A stretch of 64,000 bases of DNA, from assembly GCF_013426915.1 (NCBI RefSeq), contig NZ_AP023181.1, forward strand, positions 1,116,001 through 1,180,000, read 5' to 3'. Origin of the DNA: Paraburkholderia sp. PGU19 (GTDB taxonomy: Bacteria > Pseudomonadota > Gammaproteobacteria > Burkholderiales > Burkholderiaceae). The notes beneath the pieces were generated by a model. That model was not told the DNA's origin, searched no databases, and saw nothing but the letters and a program-made list of their open reading frames with translations. Made by a program: the position numbers and the translations under genes. Numbering within the stretch: the stretch's first letter is position 1; each line of letters begins with the position of its first letter. This document shows positions 1 to 7,774 of this stretch, piece by piece.

Positions 1-30
1 GTAAGGTTGACGTTTCGCGTCACGAGGGAT

Positions 31-79
31 AAAACGGAGTCTCTCTCCGTTTTTACAGGATAAGCGGAGACAGTCTCCG
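31..79. promoter_or_regulatory. Two palindromic operators upstream of the TetR gene
   Basis: Two related inverted repeats lie just before the TetR gene. The first, 31-53, has 9-bp arms AAAACGGAG and CTCCGTTTT around a 5-bp centre. The second, 65-79, is CGGAGAC-A-GTCTCCG. Shared CGGAG/CTCCG arms and the position suggest TetR-type operators used for autoregulation. They may also control a divergent gene beyond the left edge, which cannot be seen. Binding by the adjacent protein is inference. Confidence 0.7.
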
Positions 80-113
80 TTTGCAAGCACTAAAAGGTAA
101 GACAAAGGGTTAA

Positions 114-692
114 ATGAATCACTCGACGCCAAAGGAAAGGAAGCCGCGCGCCGATGCGCTGCGTAATCGCGAGCGCATTCTCGACGAAGCGAAGAAGGCG
201 TTCACGCGCGAAGGCGCCGATATCAGTCTCGAAGACCTCGCCCGTCAGGCGGGCGTCGGGCCTGGCACGCTGTACCGCCACTTTCCGACCCGCGACGCGC
301 TGCTGGAGAGCGTCTACCGCGCCGAAGTCGAAAAGCTCGCGAAGGAAGAGCGCAGGCTGAGCGAGACGATGCCACCCATCGACGCGCTGAAAGCGTGGAT
401 GCTGCTGTTCGTCGACTACATCGCGACGAAGAAGATCATCGCGCCCGCGCTGAATTCGCTGGTAGGCGGCCCGTCGAAGGTATTCGAATCGTCGGGCGCG
501 CAGATCGTGGACGCGATTCATTCGCTCGTCACGCGCGCAATCGAAAGCGGCGATATTCGCGCCGATCTCGATCCGCTCGACCTGTTTCGCGCGCTCGTCG
601 GGGTGTCGAATGTCGCGTCGGCGCCGGACTGGCAGCAAAGCGCGCGCAGGCTGGTGGAGATTCTGCTGATCGGGTCTCGACCCGGCGCGTGA
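114..692 (+). CDS. TetR/AcrR family transcriptional regulator
   Basis: A 192-residue one-component repressor. Residues about 18-65 form the TetR helix-turn-helix, with the segments ISLEDLARQAGVGPGTLYRH and FPTRDALLESVY that are typical of the family. The C-terminal two thirds is the variable ligand-binding and dimerisation domain, so the inducer cannot be read from the sequence. The ATG has an AAAGGG ribosome-binding site at 104-109. Two palindromes at 31-53 and 65-79 sit between the promoter region and the start, so autorepression is likely. The target could be a divergent gene off the left edge; the acetyltransferase downstream is separated by about 140 bp and may be independent. Confidence 0.9.
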   Translation: MNHSTPKERKPRADALRNRERILDEAKKAFTREGADISLEDLARQAGVGPGTLYRHFPTRDALLESVYRAEVEKLAKEERRLSETMPPIDALKAWMLLFVDYIATKKIIAPALNSLVGGPSKVFESSGAQIVDAIHSLVTRAIESGDIRADLDPLDLFRALVGVSNVASAPDWQQSARRLVEILLIGSRPGA

Positions 693-829
693 GTCCCGCC
701 TGGCGCAAATGACGCCAAAAATGTCATTTACGACAATGGCTCGGACGCGGTTTTCTGATTACATTGGTCCCGTCCGATACTTGCCCGAACTCGGACGACA
801 TCCGATCAATCTTCGCAGCTGGAGCAAAC

Positions 830-1564
830 ATGAGCAGCACGTCGCATCGTTCGACAACAGCCAATCTCGACCGCCCGATCTGGACGGCGCTCACGACGAG
901 CCAGGCGCATCTCGGACTCGGCGATGCGCTCGCGCGCCGCTATCACCCCGACGTGGCGCCGTTCGCGGCGTTGGTGTCGGACACGCCCGCCGCTTATGAA
1001 TCGCTGCATCAGCTTCTGCAACCCAACGAACAGGTTGCGTTGCTGTCGCTGGCGCCTCTCGCTGGCATCGAAACGCTTCAGGTCGAGCATGTCGGTACGC
1101 TCCATCAGATGGTTGCTGCGCGCGACGAAGCAGGGACCGTGGACGATCTGGACGTGATCCGTCTGGGCCACGTCGACGCGAAAGAGATGCTCGACCTCGC
1201 GCAAAAAACCAAGCCGGGCCCGTTCGGCACGCGCACTCACGAAATGGGCCACTATATCGGCGTTCGCGATCACGGCCGGCTGGTTGCGATGGCGGGCGAA
1301 CGGATGTGCCTCGACGGATATGTCGAAATCAGCGCCGTCTGCGTCGATGACGACTGGCGCGGCAAAGGTCTCGCAGGGCGGCTAATCAATATCTTGCGCA
1401 AAGAAATCGCGCAGCGCGGCGAGACCCCTTTTCTGCACGTGTTCAGTCACAACACGACGGCGATCCGCCTGTATGAAAAACTCGGCTTCGAGTTGCGCCG
1501 CGAGTTCGTTCTCAACCGGATCGGCCATGCCGATGCAAGCGTGAATCCCGCTCGTCACGCCTGA
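830..1564 (+). CDS. GNAT family N-acetyltransferase
   Basis: A 244-residue acetyl-CoA-dependent N-acetyltransferase. The GNAT core is in the C-terminal half: AVCVDDDWRGKGLAGRLINI is the acetyl-CoA pyrophosphate loop (R/Q-x-x-G-x-G/A), followed by FLHVFSHNTTAIRLYEKLGF, the usual last helix and strand. The N-terminal half (about residues 1-115) is family-specific and may bind the acceptor. I start it at ATG 830 because a GGAG site at 821-824 precedes it; an in-frame start at 764 has no such site. The substrate is unknown. A strong hairpin follows the gene and probably ends transcription. Confidence 0.85.
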   Translation: MSSTSHRSTTANLDRPIWTALTTSQAHLGLGDALARRYHPDVAPFAALVSDTPAAYESLHQLLQPNEQVALLSLAPLAGIETLQVEHVGTLHQMVAARDEAGTVDDLDVIRLGHVDAKEMLDLAQKTKPGPFGTRTHEMGHYIGVRDHGRLVAMAGERMCLDGYVEISAVCVDDDWRGKGLAGRLINILRKEIAQRGETPFLHVFSHNTTAIRLYEKLGFELRREFVLNRIGHADASVNPARHA

Positions 1565-1643
1565 TTCGCCGCACTCCGCACACTCACAAACCGCGCCTTC
1601 CGCTCTCCGCAACCGTCAAGTTCTCATTCATGTGACCGTTAAC

Positions 1644-1672
1644 AAGGCCGCAGCAACGTCCTGCGGCCTTTG
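1644..1672 (+). terminator. Hairpin terminator after the acetyltransferase
   Basis: A perfect 10-bp stem, AAGGCCGCAG (1644-1653) with CTGCGGCCTT (1661-1670), closes a 7-nt loop, followed by a weak T-run. It lies 80 bp after the acetyltransferase stop and before the IS607-type element, which fits an intrinsic terminator. Confidence 0.65.
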
Positions 1673-1720
1673 CTCTCGCGCTCGGCTGCGGGGGTGTGGG
1701 GCAGCGTCATGTTTTCTTTC

Positions 1721-1744
1721 AGAATCTACTAGAATCTAGAATCT
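1721..1744 (+). repeat. Triple AGAATCT repeat ahead of tnpA
   Basis: AGAATCT occurs three times, starting at 1721, 1731 and 1738, immediately before tnpA. The last two copies abut and create a TCTAGA palindrome. IS607 recombinases bind short repeated motifs at the element ends, so these may be transposase binding sites, the tnpA promoter region, or both. Confidence 0.5.
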
Positions 1745-1750
1745 GTTGTT

Positions 1751-2356
1751 ATGGAAAGGAGACTTGTAAAGATTGGTGAAGCGGCGGCGATGTTGGGCGT
1801 CGCAATCTCCACCCTGCGGAAGTGGGAGGAGACTGGCGAACTGGTGCCCGCTCGCAAGACGGCGGGCGGCACACGCTATTACGCTGTCTCCGATCTGTTG
1901 GGTCTCGGCAATGAGGATGCACCGACGGTCTGCTACGCGCGAGTCTCGTCGCACGACCAGAAAGCGGATCTCGATCGCCAGCATGCGATGCTGGAGAGCT
2001 ATTGCGCCGCGAAGGGGTGGCGCTGCGAGGTCATCAAGGATCTCGGTAGCGGCATGAACTATCACAAGAAGGGCCTCAACCGCCTGCTCGAAATGATTCT
2101 GCGCAAGCAGATGAAGCGCCTCGTCATCACGCACAAGGATCGGCTCCTGCGCTTCGGCTCCGAATTGGTGTTCGCGATGTGCGCGGCGCAGAACATCGAA
2201 ATCGTCATCATCCACAAGGGCGATCAGCCCTCGTTCGAGGAAGAACTCGCCAGGGACGTGCTGGAAATCATCACCGTCTTTTCGGCGCGCCTGTACGGCT
2301 CGCGCAGCAAGAAGAACAAGCAACTGCTCGACGCGCTCGTGCAAGCCGCCAGATGA
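1751..2356 (+). CDS. tnpA: IS607 family serine recombinase TnpA
   Basis: A 201-residue transposase. Residues about 4-50 form a MerR-type helix-turn-helix (IGEAAAMLGVAISTLRKWEE), the N-terminal arrangement peculiar to IS607 recombinases. Residues about 58-195 form the serine resolvase domain. CYARVSSHDQK carries the nucleophilic serine, and RLVITHKDRLLRFG carries conserved arginines. It excises and integrates the element as a circular intermediate. An AAAGGAG site sits about five bases before the ATG. The stop overlaps the tnpB start as ATGA, so the two are translationally coupled. No frameshift is seen, and the protein looks full length and potentially active. Confidence 0.92.
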   Translation: MERRLVKIGEAAAMLGVAISTLRKWEETGELVPARKTAGGTRYYAVSDLLGLGNEDAPTVCYARVSSHDQKADLDRQHAMLESYCAAKGWRCEVIKDLGSGMNYHKKGLNRLLEMILRKQMKRLVITHKDRLLRFGSELVFAMCAAQNIEIVIIHKGDQPSFEEELARDVLEIITVFSARLYGSRSKKNKQLLDALVQAAR

Positions 2357-3561
2357 TCCGCGTCCACAGAATCCGCCTCGACCCGACCGCCACGCAAGGC
2401 GTGTATTTCGCACGCGCCTGTGGCGTGTCCCGGTTCGCCTATAACTGGGCGTTGGCGGAATGGAAGCGGCAGTATGAGGCCGGCGGCAAGCCGGATGAGG
2501 CGGCGCTCCGCAAACAACTGAACGCGATCAAGGCGGCCGAATTCCCCTGGATGGCTGAGGTGACGAAATGCGCACCTCAGACCGCGATCAAGAACGTCGG
2601 ACTCGCGTTCGAGCACTTTTTCAGGCGCGTGAAGCTCGGCCAGAAGCCCGGCTACCCGCGCTTCAAGCGTAAGGGCATCCGCGACTCGTTCCGTGCCGAC
2701 AACGGGCCGGCGGATGCGACGAGCCACGCAGTCGAGGTGACCGGCAAGGCGGTCAAGCTGCCGCGCTGTGGCGTCGTTCGCATGCGCGAGGCGTTGCGCT
2801 TCGCGGGCCGTGTCAAGTCGGCGACGGTGAGCCGCATGGCCGATGGTTGGTATGTCGCGCTGGCCGTCGAGACGGAAGACCGCCTGACTGCGAAGCAGGA
2901 CCGTGGCGCCGTCGGCGTCGATCTCGGCGTTACGACGCTCGCGACCTTCAGTGATGGCACGACCGAGCCTGCGTTGAAGCCGCACCGCGCCGGGCACAAG
3001 CGCATCGTGCGCCTGTCGCAATCGCTCGCGCGCAAAAAGAAGGGAAGTGCCAACCGGGCCAAAGCGAAAGCCAAGCTTGCCCGGCTGCACTTGCGTATCG
3101 CAAACGTCCGCAAGGATGCTTTGCACAAGCTGACGACGACGCTCGCGACGAACTACCCAACGATCGGCATTGAGGATTTGAACGTGTCGGGAATGCTGCG
3201 CAATGGCTCTCTGGCGCGCTCGATCGCCGATGCCGGGTTCTCCGAATTCCGTCGTCAACTGGAATACAAGGCCGTCATGACCGGCGCACAAGTGATCGTG
3301 ATCGACCGGTTTTATCCGAGCAGCAAGACGTGTTCCGGATGCGGGACGATTCACGAAATCATGCTGCGCGACCGCGTGCTGTCGTGCGGCTGCGGTTTAA
3401 AGATGAACCGCGACCTGAACGCGGCCATCAACATTCGGCGCCAAGCTCTGGCGTTGCAGTCTGCGGAGAGGAAGGCTCTGGCTGGCGCCTCGGCATCAGT
3501 GAAACCGGTCTCGGTGAAGCAGAAAAAGCGAGATGTGCACAGAAATGTGCAGACAGCTTAG
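2353..3561 (+). CDS. tnpB: TnpB RNA-guided nuclease of the IS607 element
   Basis: A 402-residue TnpB, the transposon-encoded ancestor of Cas12. The N-terminal OrfB_IS605 helix-turn-helix region is followed by a split RuvC domain. D190 lies in GVDLGVTTLATF, E274 in IGIEDLNVSGM and D354 in MNRDLNAAINI. The zinc ribbon lies between the last two RuvC parts, with CSGCG and SCGCG. The usual DRD triplet reads NRD here, but the last aspartate, the conserved catalytic one, is kept. TnpB uses a guide RNA made from the element's right end, typically overlapping the end of tnpB, to cut empty donor sites and favour retention. The start overlaps tnpA by four bases. Confidence 0.92.
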   Translation: MIRVHRIRLDPTATQGVYFARACGVSRFAYNWALAEWKRQYEAGGKPDEAALRKQLNAIKAAEFPWMAEVTKCAPQTAIKNVGLAFEHFFRRVKLGQKPGYPRFKRKGIRDSFRADNGPADATSHAVEVTGKAVKLPRCGVVRMREALRFAGRVKSATVSRMADGWYVALAVETEDRLTAKQDRGAVGVDLGVTTLATFSDGTTEPALKPHRAGHKRIVRLSQSLARKKKGSANRAKAKAKLARLHLRIANVRKDALHKLTTTLATNYPTIGIEDLNVSGMLRNGSLARSIADAGFSEFRRQLEYKAVMTGAQVIVIDRFYPSSKTCSGCGTIHEIMLRDRVLSCGCGLKMNRDLNAAINIRRQALALQSAERKALAGASASVKPVSVKQKKRDVHRNVQTA

Positions 3562-3600
3562 AGCGGGACAACATCGTGGCTCACTGTGAAAACGAAAACT

Positions 3601-5169
3601 ATGAAACTGAAGAATCTGCCCGTGCGGACGGGCTTTATCGCGGTTCTCTCGCTGTTTGGCATACTGGTTCTGGTCACTGCGTTGCTTGGGATCTATTCGC
3701 TCACGAAGTACAATGGCTTGTCGGAGCGGATCAGCACCCTCAACGCCGAAACGGTCGATCTCAAAGACGTCTACATCAATAACCTGAAGGCCCGTAGTGC
3801 GTTGAGCCGGGCTTTTATCGCGCTGTCCACGAACCTCGCTGACAAGGACGCCGCCGTCGCCGCGGCTCGCACTTATTACGATCTCGCGAAGAAGTCGTTT
3901 GCCGCATTCGAAAACATCACGAAGGAAACGACGGCGCAACAGGACGCGGCAAAACGGGTCGCGGAAACGTTCACTGCCCACGCCAACGCAATCGATCTGC
4001 TGTTCACGGCAATCGGTTCCGGCGATGTCGCCGCGTATGCTGCAACGAACGAAGGGCCAATGACGCAGACGAGCGCGGCATTCGGCAAGTCGGCGGATGC
4101 GTTCTTCAAAGTAGCCGAGGATGAAACGACGCAACTGAAGGATGGGAAAGCACACGCCAAATCGGTGCTGATAGGCGTCGCAATCGGCTTGCTCGTGTTG
4201 TCGTGCGCGTTGATTCTGCTCGTGTATTACACGCTCGAGCACACCGTCGTGCTGCCGCTCAAGGAAGCCATGAACGTCCTGCAGCACGTCGCGCGCGGCG
4301 ACCTCACCGTGCAGATTCGTCACGAATCCACGAACGAAATCGGCCAGCTGTTCGACTCGATGAAGGAAATGAAGCGCGCCCTCGTCGGGATCGTGCATGC
4401 CGTGTACGGCGGCACGGACACCATCGCAACGGGCGTGCATCAGATGGCAAGCGGCAACACCGATCTGTCGCAGCGCACCGAAGAACAGGCGGCGGCGTTG
4501 CAGGAAACGGCGTCGTCGATGGAACAGTTGACGAGCACGGTGCGCCAGAACGCCGACAACGCGAAGCAGGCCACGCAACTCGTGATGAGCACGGCGATGA
4601 TCACCGAGCAAGGCAACCGCGCCGCGAAGGAAGTGGTGGCGACGATGCAAGGGCTGTCCGATCTGTCGGGCCGGATCGCCGACATCACGAACGTGATCGA
4701 AGGCATCGCGTTTCAGACCAACATTCTTTCGCTGAACGCGGCAGTGGAAGCCGCCCGCGCCGGCGACGAAGGCCGTGGTTTTGCGGTGGTGGCGAGCGAA
4801 GTCCGCTCGCTCGCGCAGCGCAGCGCGAGCGCCGCGAAGGAGATCAAGGAGCGCATCACCGATTCGCTCGGCCGCGTCGAAGCGGGTGCGCAACAGGTCG
4901 ACAAGGCCAGCCAGGTGATGGCCGACATCCTGACCTCAGTGAACCGCGTCAGCGATCTGATGGGCGAGATCGCGGCGGCATCGGAAGAACAATCGGAAGG
5001 CATCGAGCAGGTGAACCGCGCGATCACGCAAATGGATCAGGTCACGCAACAGAACGCCGCACTCGTCGAGCAGGCTTCGGCGGCTGCGCTCGCGCTCGAA
5101 GAACAGACGGTTGCATTGAAGAGCACGGTGTCGGTGTTCCGCGTCGAGCGCGCGTTGGCTGCCGCGTGA
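3601..5169 (+). CDS. Methyl-accepting chemotaxis protein
   Basis: A 522-residue Tar-like chemoreceptor. The first transmembrane helix is at about residues 9-32, then a periplasmic four-helix-bundle sensing region, a second helix near 187-210 (LIGVAIGLLVLSCALILLVY), and a HAMP domain. A long coiled-coil signalling domain follows, with the conserved hairpin tip EGIAFQTNILSLNAAVEAAR and GRGFAVVASEVRSLAQRS. Q/E pairs for methylation are present, but I see no CheR-binding pentapeptide at the end. The ligand is unknown. Start choice is uncertain: GTG 3586 is in frame, and neither start has a good ribosome-binding site. The gene begins about 40 bases after tnpB, so the insertion may have removed its native promoter. 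Confidence 0.9.
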   Translation: MKLKNLPVRTGFIAVLSLFGILVLVTALLGIYSLTKYNGLSERISTLNAETVDLKDVYINNLKARSALSRAFIALSTNLADKDAAVAAARTYYDLAKKSFAAFENITKETTAQQDAAKRVAETFTAHANAIDLLFTAIGSGDVAAYAATNEGPMTQTSAAFGKSADAFFKVAEDETTQLKDGKAHAKSVLIGVAIGLLVLSCALILLVYYTLEHTVVLPLKEAMNVLQHVARGDLTVQIRHESTNEIGQLFDSMKEMKRALVGIVHAVYGGTDTIATGVHQMASGNTDLSQRTEEQAAALQETASSMEQLTSTVRQNADNAKQATQLVMSTAMITEQGNRAAKEVVATMQGLSDLSGRIADITNVIEGIAFQTNILSLNAAVEAARAGDEGRGFAVVASEVRSLAQRSASAAKEIKERITDSLGRVEAGAQQVDKASQVMADILTSVNRVSDLMGEIAAASEEQSEGIEQVNRAITQMDQVTQQNAALVEQASAAALALEEQTVALKSTVSVFRVERALAAA

Positions 5170-5247
5170 AGTGATCCGAGACGTTTTTCGCGGGCCGTGG
5201 CTGACAATCGTTTGACACCACGGTTCAACCGCAAGCGACACGAAAGC

Positions 5248-5269
5248 ACGCGCCGTCAAATCGGCGCGT
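5248..5269. other. GC-rich hairpin after the chemoreceptor gene
   Basis: ACGCGCCG and CGGCGCGT form an 8-bp stem around TCAAAT. It lies 80 bp after the chemoreceptor stop. There is no T-run, so it is at best a weak terminator. Confidence 0.3.
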
Positions 5270-5273
5270 CGCA

Positions 5274-5365
5274 CGTTAAACGAACGCTGCGTTGTCTTGA
5301 CATCCAACGCGCATAAGACGAATAATGAAGCGTTCGTTTAACGAAACCATGTTCGATTAGCGAAC
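5274..5365. promoter_or_regulatory. Promoter flanked by palindromic operators, upstream of the AtoE-like transporter
   Basis: A perfect 15-bp inverted repeat, CGTTAAACGAACGCT at 5274-5288 and AGCGTTCGTTTAACG at 5329-5343, brackets a good sigma70-like promoter. The promoter has TTGACA at 5297-5302 and AATAAT at 5321-5326, with an 18-bp spacer. A third site, GTTCG-N5-CGAAC, is at 5351-5365. The arms also contain GTTCG, which resembles IclR-family operators such as those of PcaR/PcaU. Binding on both sides of the promoter would allow looping or repression. The regulator is not in the immediate neighbourhood. The rest of 5170-5583 holds no gene that I can see. Confidence 0.6.
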
Positions 5366-5583
5366 TTCAGCAACACAAGACGATTCGCACACAAAGCGCG
5401 GACGCGCCACGCATCTGTTGCGTCCAGGCCTGAGCCTCACCCCGGAATTCCTGCCCCAACCATCGCCTGACACTCAGGTGACGTCAAGCTTGCCGGCGGT
5501 GCATGCGTCATGCACTCCCACGCCGCGTGTCGATTCCGTCCGCGCCGCCCGCAGGCGGACCGACGCCACCCCGAGCGAGAAAC

Positions 5584-6978
5584 ATGAAGCGAGACACATC
5601 CCCTAACGCCGCCTTCCAGCCTGCCGCGCCGCGCGGCATCGTCGAAGGTCTTGTCTATGTTTTCGAGCGGGTCATGCCTGACCCGTTCGTGCTGTCCATC
5701 TGCCTGACGTTCGTCGTGGCCGTGCTGGCGCTGCTGATCGCGCCGACGGGCAACGTGCCGACGCTGCTCGACTCCTGGTACACGGGCACCTTCGGCATTC
5801 TGGCGTTCGCGCTGCAGATGATCCTGATTCTCGCGACGGGCTACGCCATCGCCGAGGCGCCCATCGTCCAGCGCGGCTTGCGGGCGCTGGCGACTCACGC
5901 GCAAACACCTGCGCGCGCCGCGCTGCTGGTGTTCCCTGTCGTCGCGATCGCCGCGTGGCTCAACTGGGGACTTGGCCTGATCGTCGGCGCGCTGCTGTCG
6001 CGCGAAATTGCACGGCGCGTCCATGTCGATTTCGCGTGGCTCGTCGCCGGCAGCTATTCGGCGTGGTCGATCTGCAATAGCGGGCTGTCCAGTTCGATCG
6101 CGCTGTCGCAGGCTTCGCATGGCAACGCGCTCAATCTCGTCGAGAAGGCGACCGGCCATGTCGTGCCGCTAGCCGAGACGATCTTCGCTCCATTCGTGTT
6201 CATTCCGACGGTGCTGGTGGTCGTCGTGATGACGGCGATCTTCATCAAGATGCATCCGAAATCGGACAACGTAGTCGCGTTTTGTGATGTGGGCGATACC
6301 GGCGACGACGCATCCAGCGCCGACCCGCACACGCGCAGCAGCGATGGCACTGCGACCTTTGCTTCGCGCCTCGAACAGTCGATGCTCGGCACGCTGCTTC
6401 TTCTCGTGCTCGGCGTCGGCTACCTCGCGATGGAATGGCGCGAGAACAAGTTCGATCTCGACATCAACACGACGATCCTGATCTTCCTGCTAATCGGCCT
6501 CGCGCTGCAGCGCACGCCGATCGCGTATGCGAACGCGATCCGGCGCGCCGCGCGGCAGACAGGTTCGATGCTGCTGCAATACCCGGTCTATGGCGGCATC
6601 ATGGGCATCATGAAGGGCACGGGGCTCGCATCGATGATTGCCAAAGCCTTCGTGACGATTGCCACGCCCGCCACGCTGCCTGTCTGGAGCTATCTGAGCT
6701 CGCTGATCATCACGTTGCTGGTGCCGAGCGCGGGTGGACACTGGGCGGTGCAGGGTCCGTTCGTTCTGCCCGCGGCGATCAGCCTGCACGCATCGGTGCC
6801 GCGTACCGCGATGGGTGTGGCAATGGCCGAGAACGTATCGAACATGCTGCAGCCGTTCTGGGCCGTGCCGATCGTCGCGATTGCCGGCATCCGCATTCAG
6901 CGCGTGATGGGCTATACGGCCGTCACGTTCGCCGTGTCGCTCGTGATCTACGCGGCGGCACTCTGGTTGGTGCACTGA
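5584..6978 (+). CDS. AtoE-family short-chain fatty acid transporter
   Basis: A 464-residue polytopic inner-membrane carrier with about a dozen hydrophobic segments. It matches the AtoE family, which takes up short-chain fatty acids such as acetoacetate and butyrate. Recognisable stretches are the N-terminal FERVMPDPFVLSICLTFVVA, the loop GYAIAEAPIVQRGLRALA, SYSAWSICNSGLSSSIALSQ, and the late GGHWAVQGPFVLPAA. A hydrophilic loop of about 35 residues sits near the middle. I start it at ATG 5584, preceded by GAGCGAG; a longer in-frame extension to 5503 is Pro/Arg-rich and unlikely. The leader is about 250 nt from the predicted promoter. No ato catabolic genes accompany it. Confidence 0.85.
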   Translation: MKRDTSPNAAFQPAAPRGIVEGLVYVFERVMPDPFVLSICLTFVVAVLALLIAPTGNVPTLLDSWYTGTFGILAFALQMILILATGYAIAEAPIVQRGLRALATHAQTPARAALLVFPVVAIAAWLNWGLGLIVGALLSREIARRVHVDFAWLVAGSYSAWSICNSGLSSSIALSQASHGNALNLVEKATGHVVPLAETIFAPFVFIPTVLVVVVMTAIFIKMHPKSDNVVAFCDVGDTGDDASSADPHTRSSDGTATFASRLEQSMLGTLLLLVLGVGYLAMEWRENKFDLDINTTILIFLLIGLALQRTPIAYANAIRRAARQTGSMLLQYPVYGGIMGIMKGTGLASMIAKAFVTIATPATLPVWSYLSSLIITLLVPSAGGHWAVQGPFVLPAAISLHASVPRTAMGVAMAENVSNMLQPFWAVPIVAIAGIRIQRVMGYTAVTFAVSLVIYAAALWLVH

Positions 6979-6994
6979 GGCCGTCGAGCCTTCG

Positions 6995-7630
6995 TCACAC
7001 CGCAACCTCTTGCGAGACTTCGCCGAGGTTGCGGACCAGCTGACGATATTCGCCGCCACGCGCCGCCAGCTCCGCTTCGCTGATCGATCCGCGTCGGCTC
7101 AACGGCCCCACGTTATAAGTGATGAGCGGCTTGCCGTAGTGCATGCCCGCGAGATGCGCGGATTGCTCGAACGGCATCAGCAGCGCGTCGACGATCTGCG
7201 TGCCGTGCTGCTCGACGAGTTCCGGCTTCAGATACGGACGCAGCACGTCGTCGGCCCACACGTGGTCGTTCGTCTCCGGAAAATAACGTTCGCGGATACG
7301 GCCGATAGTGACGGCCAGTTGCAACGTGCGCCCATCGAGCACCAGAGATTTCTCCGGCGCACTGCCGAACAGCGTGTCGTTGATCACATCGTCCAGCCAT
7401 TTCTTCAGCAGCGGCGGGCTGCTATACCAGTACAAGGGAAACTGCAGCACGATATGACCGTGCTCGCGGATCAACTGCTGCTCGCGCGCGGCGTCGATGT
7501 TGAAGTCGGGATAGAGCTTGTACAACTCGCGGACCGTGACGTCCGGCTCTTGCGCGATTGCATCGCGCAATGCCTTGTTGCCACGCGAGTTCTCGATGTC
7601 GGGATGGGCGATGATGACGAGGGTTTTCAT
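6995..7630 (-). CDS. Flavodoxin-fold NAD(P)H:quinone oxidoreductase
   Basis: A 211-residue cytoplasmic flavoprotein of the NQO/KefF/MdaB type that reduces quinones by two electrons with NAD(P)H. The N-terminal KTLVIIAHPDIENSRGNKAL is the first beta strand and FMN phosphate loop. VLQFPLYWYSSPPLLKKWLD is the second conserved segment beside the flavin, and LQLAVTIG follows. Length is normal for the family. It is transcribed away from the LysR gene across a 144-bp gap, a classic arrangement in which the LysR protein controls the divergent enzyme gene. It ends 17 bp from the transporter gene, tail to tail. Confidence 0.88.
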   Translation of the reverse strand: MKTLVIIAHPDIENSRGNKALRDAIAQEPDVTVRELYKLYPDFNIDAAREQQLIREHGHIVLQFPLYWYSSPPLLKKWLDDVINDTLFGSAPEKSLVLDGRTLQLAVTIGRIRERYFPETNDHVWADDVLRPYLKPELVEQHGTQIVDALLMPFEQSAHLAGMHYGKPLITYNVGPLSRRGSISEAELAARGGEYRQLVRNLGEVSQEVAV

Positions 7631-7774
7631 GTCGGCTCCTGCAGACAGACGCTAATCGATTCGCTTCCAGGCGGGCGGTGAAGTGCGCCTCGAAGCACTT
7701 GCGACGACTATACTGAGTGGCCCCTACGCGATAAACCGGGCACCGTCCAATTCACCTTTCGAGTAACTCAAAAG

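Larger units (their letters stand above)
1700..3561 (+). mobile_element. IS607-type insertion sequence (tnpA-tnpB)
   Basis: A serine-recombinase tnpA overlapping a tnpB by four bases is the standard layout of IS607 elements. These elements have no terminal inverted repeats and make no target duplication, so the exact ends cannot be fixed by eye. The left boundary given is approximate. It is placed just before the AGAATCT repeats. The right end is probably within tens of bases of the tnpB stop, because the downstream chemoreceptor gene begins about 40 bases later. Confidence 0.75.

Noticed and set aside
3496..4893. Long open frame antisense to the chemoreceptor gene
   Set aside because: Arg/His-rich composition and lack of any motif show it is a shadow of the GC-rich coding strand.
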